In this document: positions 32,229 through 33,216 of the stretch, one piece after another
Layout of the letters: each line of letters starts with the position of its first letter
How positions within the stretch are numbered: the first letter of the stretch is position 1
Assembly (NCBI GenBank): GCA_049999765.1
Contig: JBNGIQ010003331.1
Coordinates: 1-33,216 of the forward strand
DNA: 33,216 nt
Reading direction: 5' to 3'
DNA from: Phaeoceros laevis
Taxonomy: Eukaryota > Anthocerotophyta > Anthocerotopsida > Notothyladales
The notes under the pieces: generated by a model
Databases searched by the model: none
What the model was told of the DNA's origin: nothing
What the model saw: only the letters and a program-made list of their open reading frames with translations
Position numbers and translations under genes: made by a program

Positions 32229-33216
32229 TATTGCCAAGGTCGGGACTTGTAAGCACTTACTAGCTACTTGAAATCCAACTGGAAGGGCCCCGGCCCGGAT
32301 ATCGATCGGATCAGGCAAGCAATTGCAAGCAAGCTTGCTTTCAACAGTTGCGACATGTATACATCGAGAGAGAGGTAGGTAGGTGGGTAGCTAGCCAGCT
32401 AGCGCTCTAATTCAATACCCTCGCGTCCGACTGTGTGGCTCCCGAGAGGTGCTGACTCTGCTGAGGTGTCATACCAGACATCGTCATCCTAGTCATGCAA
32501 CAAGCTATGTGGCCTCATTAGAATATCAGCCCTACATCCAATTGGATCGGGACACCCCAAGGGGCCCGCGCATGGCTCTCTACCTCCGTGACCACCGGTG
32601 GGGTGTCTAATAAGCGTCCCTCAGCCACGGCCAAAAAGTAGGCCTGCACTTTGCAATGTACCGGGTTCCCGGTGGAACCCGGTCCTTGTATCCCCGTCCC
32701 CTTGGCACACATCATGCATGCCGTAAGCTGATGCATGGCGTAGCTGATGCATGGCATAGCATGTGCGCTTTTGCTATGCTATGCGATTCCCCTGCCTGGC
32801 ATCCCAACCCCGTCTCACCGTTCACCGTTTTTCTTTACCCGTTCACCGTTTTCCCTACAAGCGTTCCCGTTCGCATTATCCCGTTAACTCCTTGAGCTAT
32901 CTCGATTTTGTCGCTCCTCCATACGATACCACTTCATGGATAAACCCAGCTAACGCGAACGCAAACACGGGACTTCGATTGCAAACTCCACGATGCAAAC
33001 TCATTACTGTATGTGCCGCGCTCACTCTGGACGGACTGGAGGGACAATGGAGCTCGTAGTATAGTATGATGATGCAAACTCATTACTGTATGTACCGCGC
33101 TCACTCTGGACGGAGTGGAGGCACAATGGAGCTCGTAGTATGATGCTTTTGACGGCGAGTTCAGGTTTGTTCCCAGTAACACACGCTCTGTATAGTGCGC
33201 TGCCAGCCCATAGTAA
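32229..33216. other. Promoter side of the dioxygenase gene and right window edge
   Basis: No gene was supported. Bases 32340-32410 hold GTAG and CTAG simple repeats. AGCTGATGCATGGC occurs twice, 16 bases apart, at 32726 and 32742. TTCACCGTTTT recurs near 32820-32852. A 79-bp tandem duplication, listed separately, fills 32992-33144. The first few hundred bases from 32229 should include the dioxygenase promoter. Confidence 0.5.
32992..33144. repeat. 79-bp tandem duplication
   Basis: Two adjacent copies begin GATGCAAACTCATTACTGTA at 32992 and 33071. They differ at three substitutions and by a five-base gap near the end of the second copy (AGTAT present only in the first). Open frames across the region differ between copies, so coding potential is unlikely. 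Confidence 0.88.

Noticed and set aside
1-33216. Search for tRNA, rRNA and CRISPR arrays
   Set aside because: No convincing TTCGA-type tRNA arm with a matching stem, no rRNA-like block and no regularly spaced repeats with unique spacers were seen by eye; a covariance-model scan was not possible.

Overview
The window is nuclear DNA of a green plant. Every confidently read gene belongs to a plant-type family. Coding exons of about 40 to 1,350 bases are joined by short introns, mostly about 75 to 240 bases, with GT-AG borders whose phases I checked exon by exon. Genes are closely spaced, base composition is moderate apart from a few AT-rich blocks, and large transposons are not evident. This fits a compact bryophyte or other early-diverging land-plant genome. 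A hornwort-like genome is my best guess, but the sequence alone does not prove the lineage.

Layout. (1) 1155-3417 (+): a 629-residue protein I do not recognise. (2) 4069-6926 (-): a 12-exon plastid terminal oxidase (PTOX) of 514 residues with all six di-iron ligands. (3) 7673-8413 (+): an intronless organelle-type peptidyl-tRNA hydrolase, divergent from PTOX. (4) 10140-12721 (-): a PBS1-like receptor-like cytoplasmic kinase. (5) 16337-18419 (-): an FHA2-type forkhead-associated protein. (6) 19800-20426 (-) and 21086-21508 (+): two weak hypothetical ORFs, the second inside a strongly AT-rich island. (7) 22420-25556 (+): an NRT1/PTR (NPF) transporter with an unusually long, internally repeated C-terminal tail and no ExxER motif. 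(8) 26306-29671 (+): translation initiation factor eIF2A. (9) 30600-32228 (-): a 2-oxoglutarate/Fe(II)-dependent dioxygenase with one GC-AG intron. Tandem duplications lie in intergenic DNA at 14138-14371 and 32992-33144, and in PTOX intron 8.

The genes do not form one pathway, as expected for a eukaryotic chromosome. PTOX (plastoquinol oxidation) and the peptidyl-tRNA hydrolase (organelle translation) both appear organelle-targeted and share a 746-base divergent intergenic region. The PBS1-like kinase is an immune-signalling component. eIF2A and the FHA protein are housekeeping or nuclear regulators. No tRNA, rRNA, CRISPR array or complete mobile element was found.
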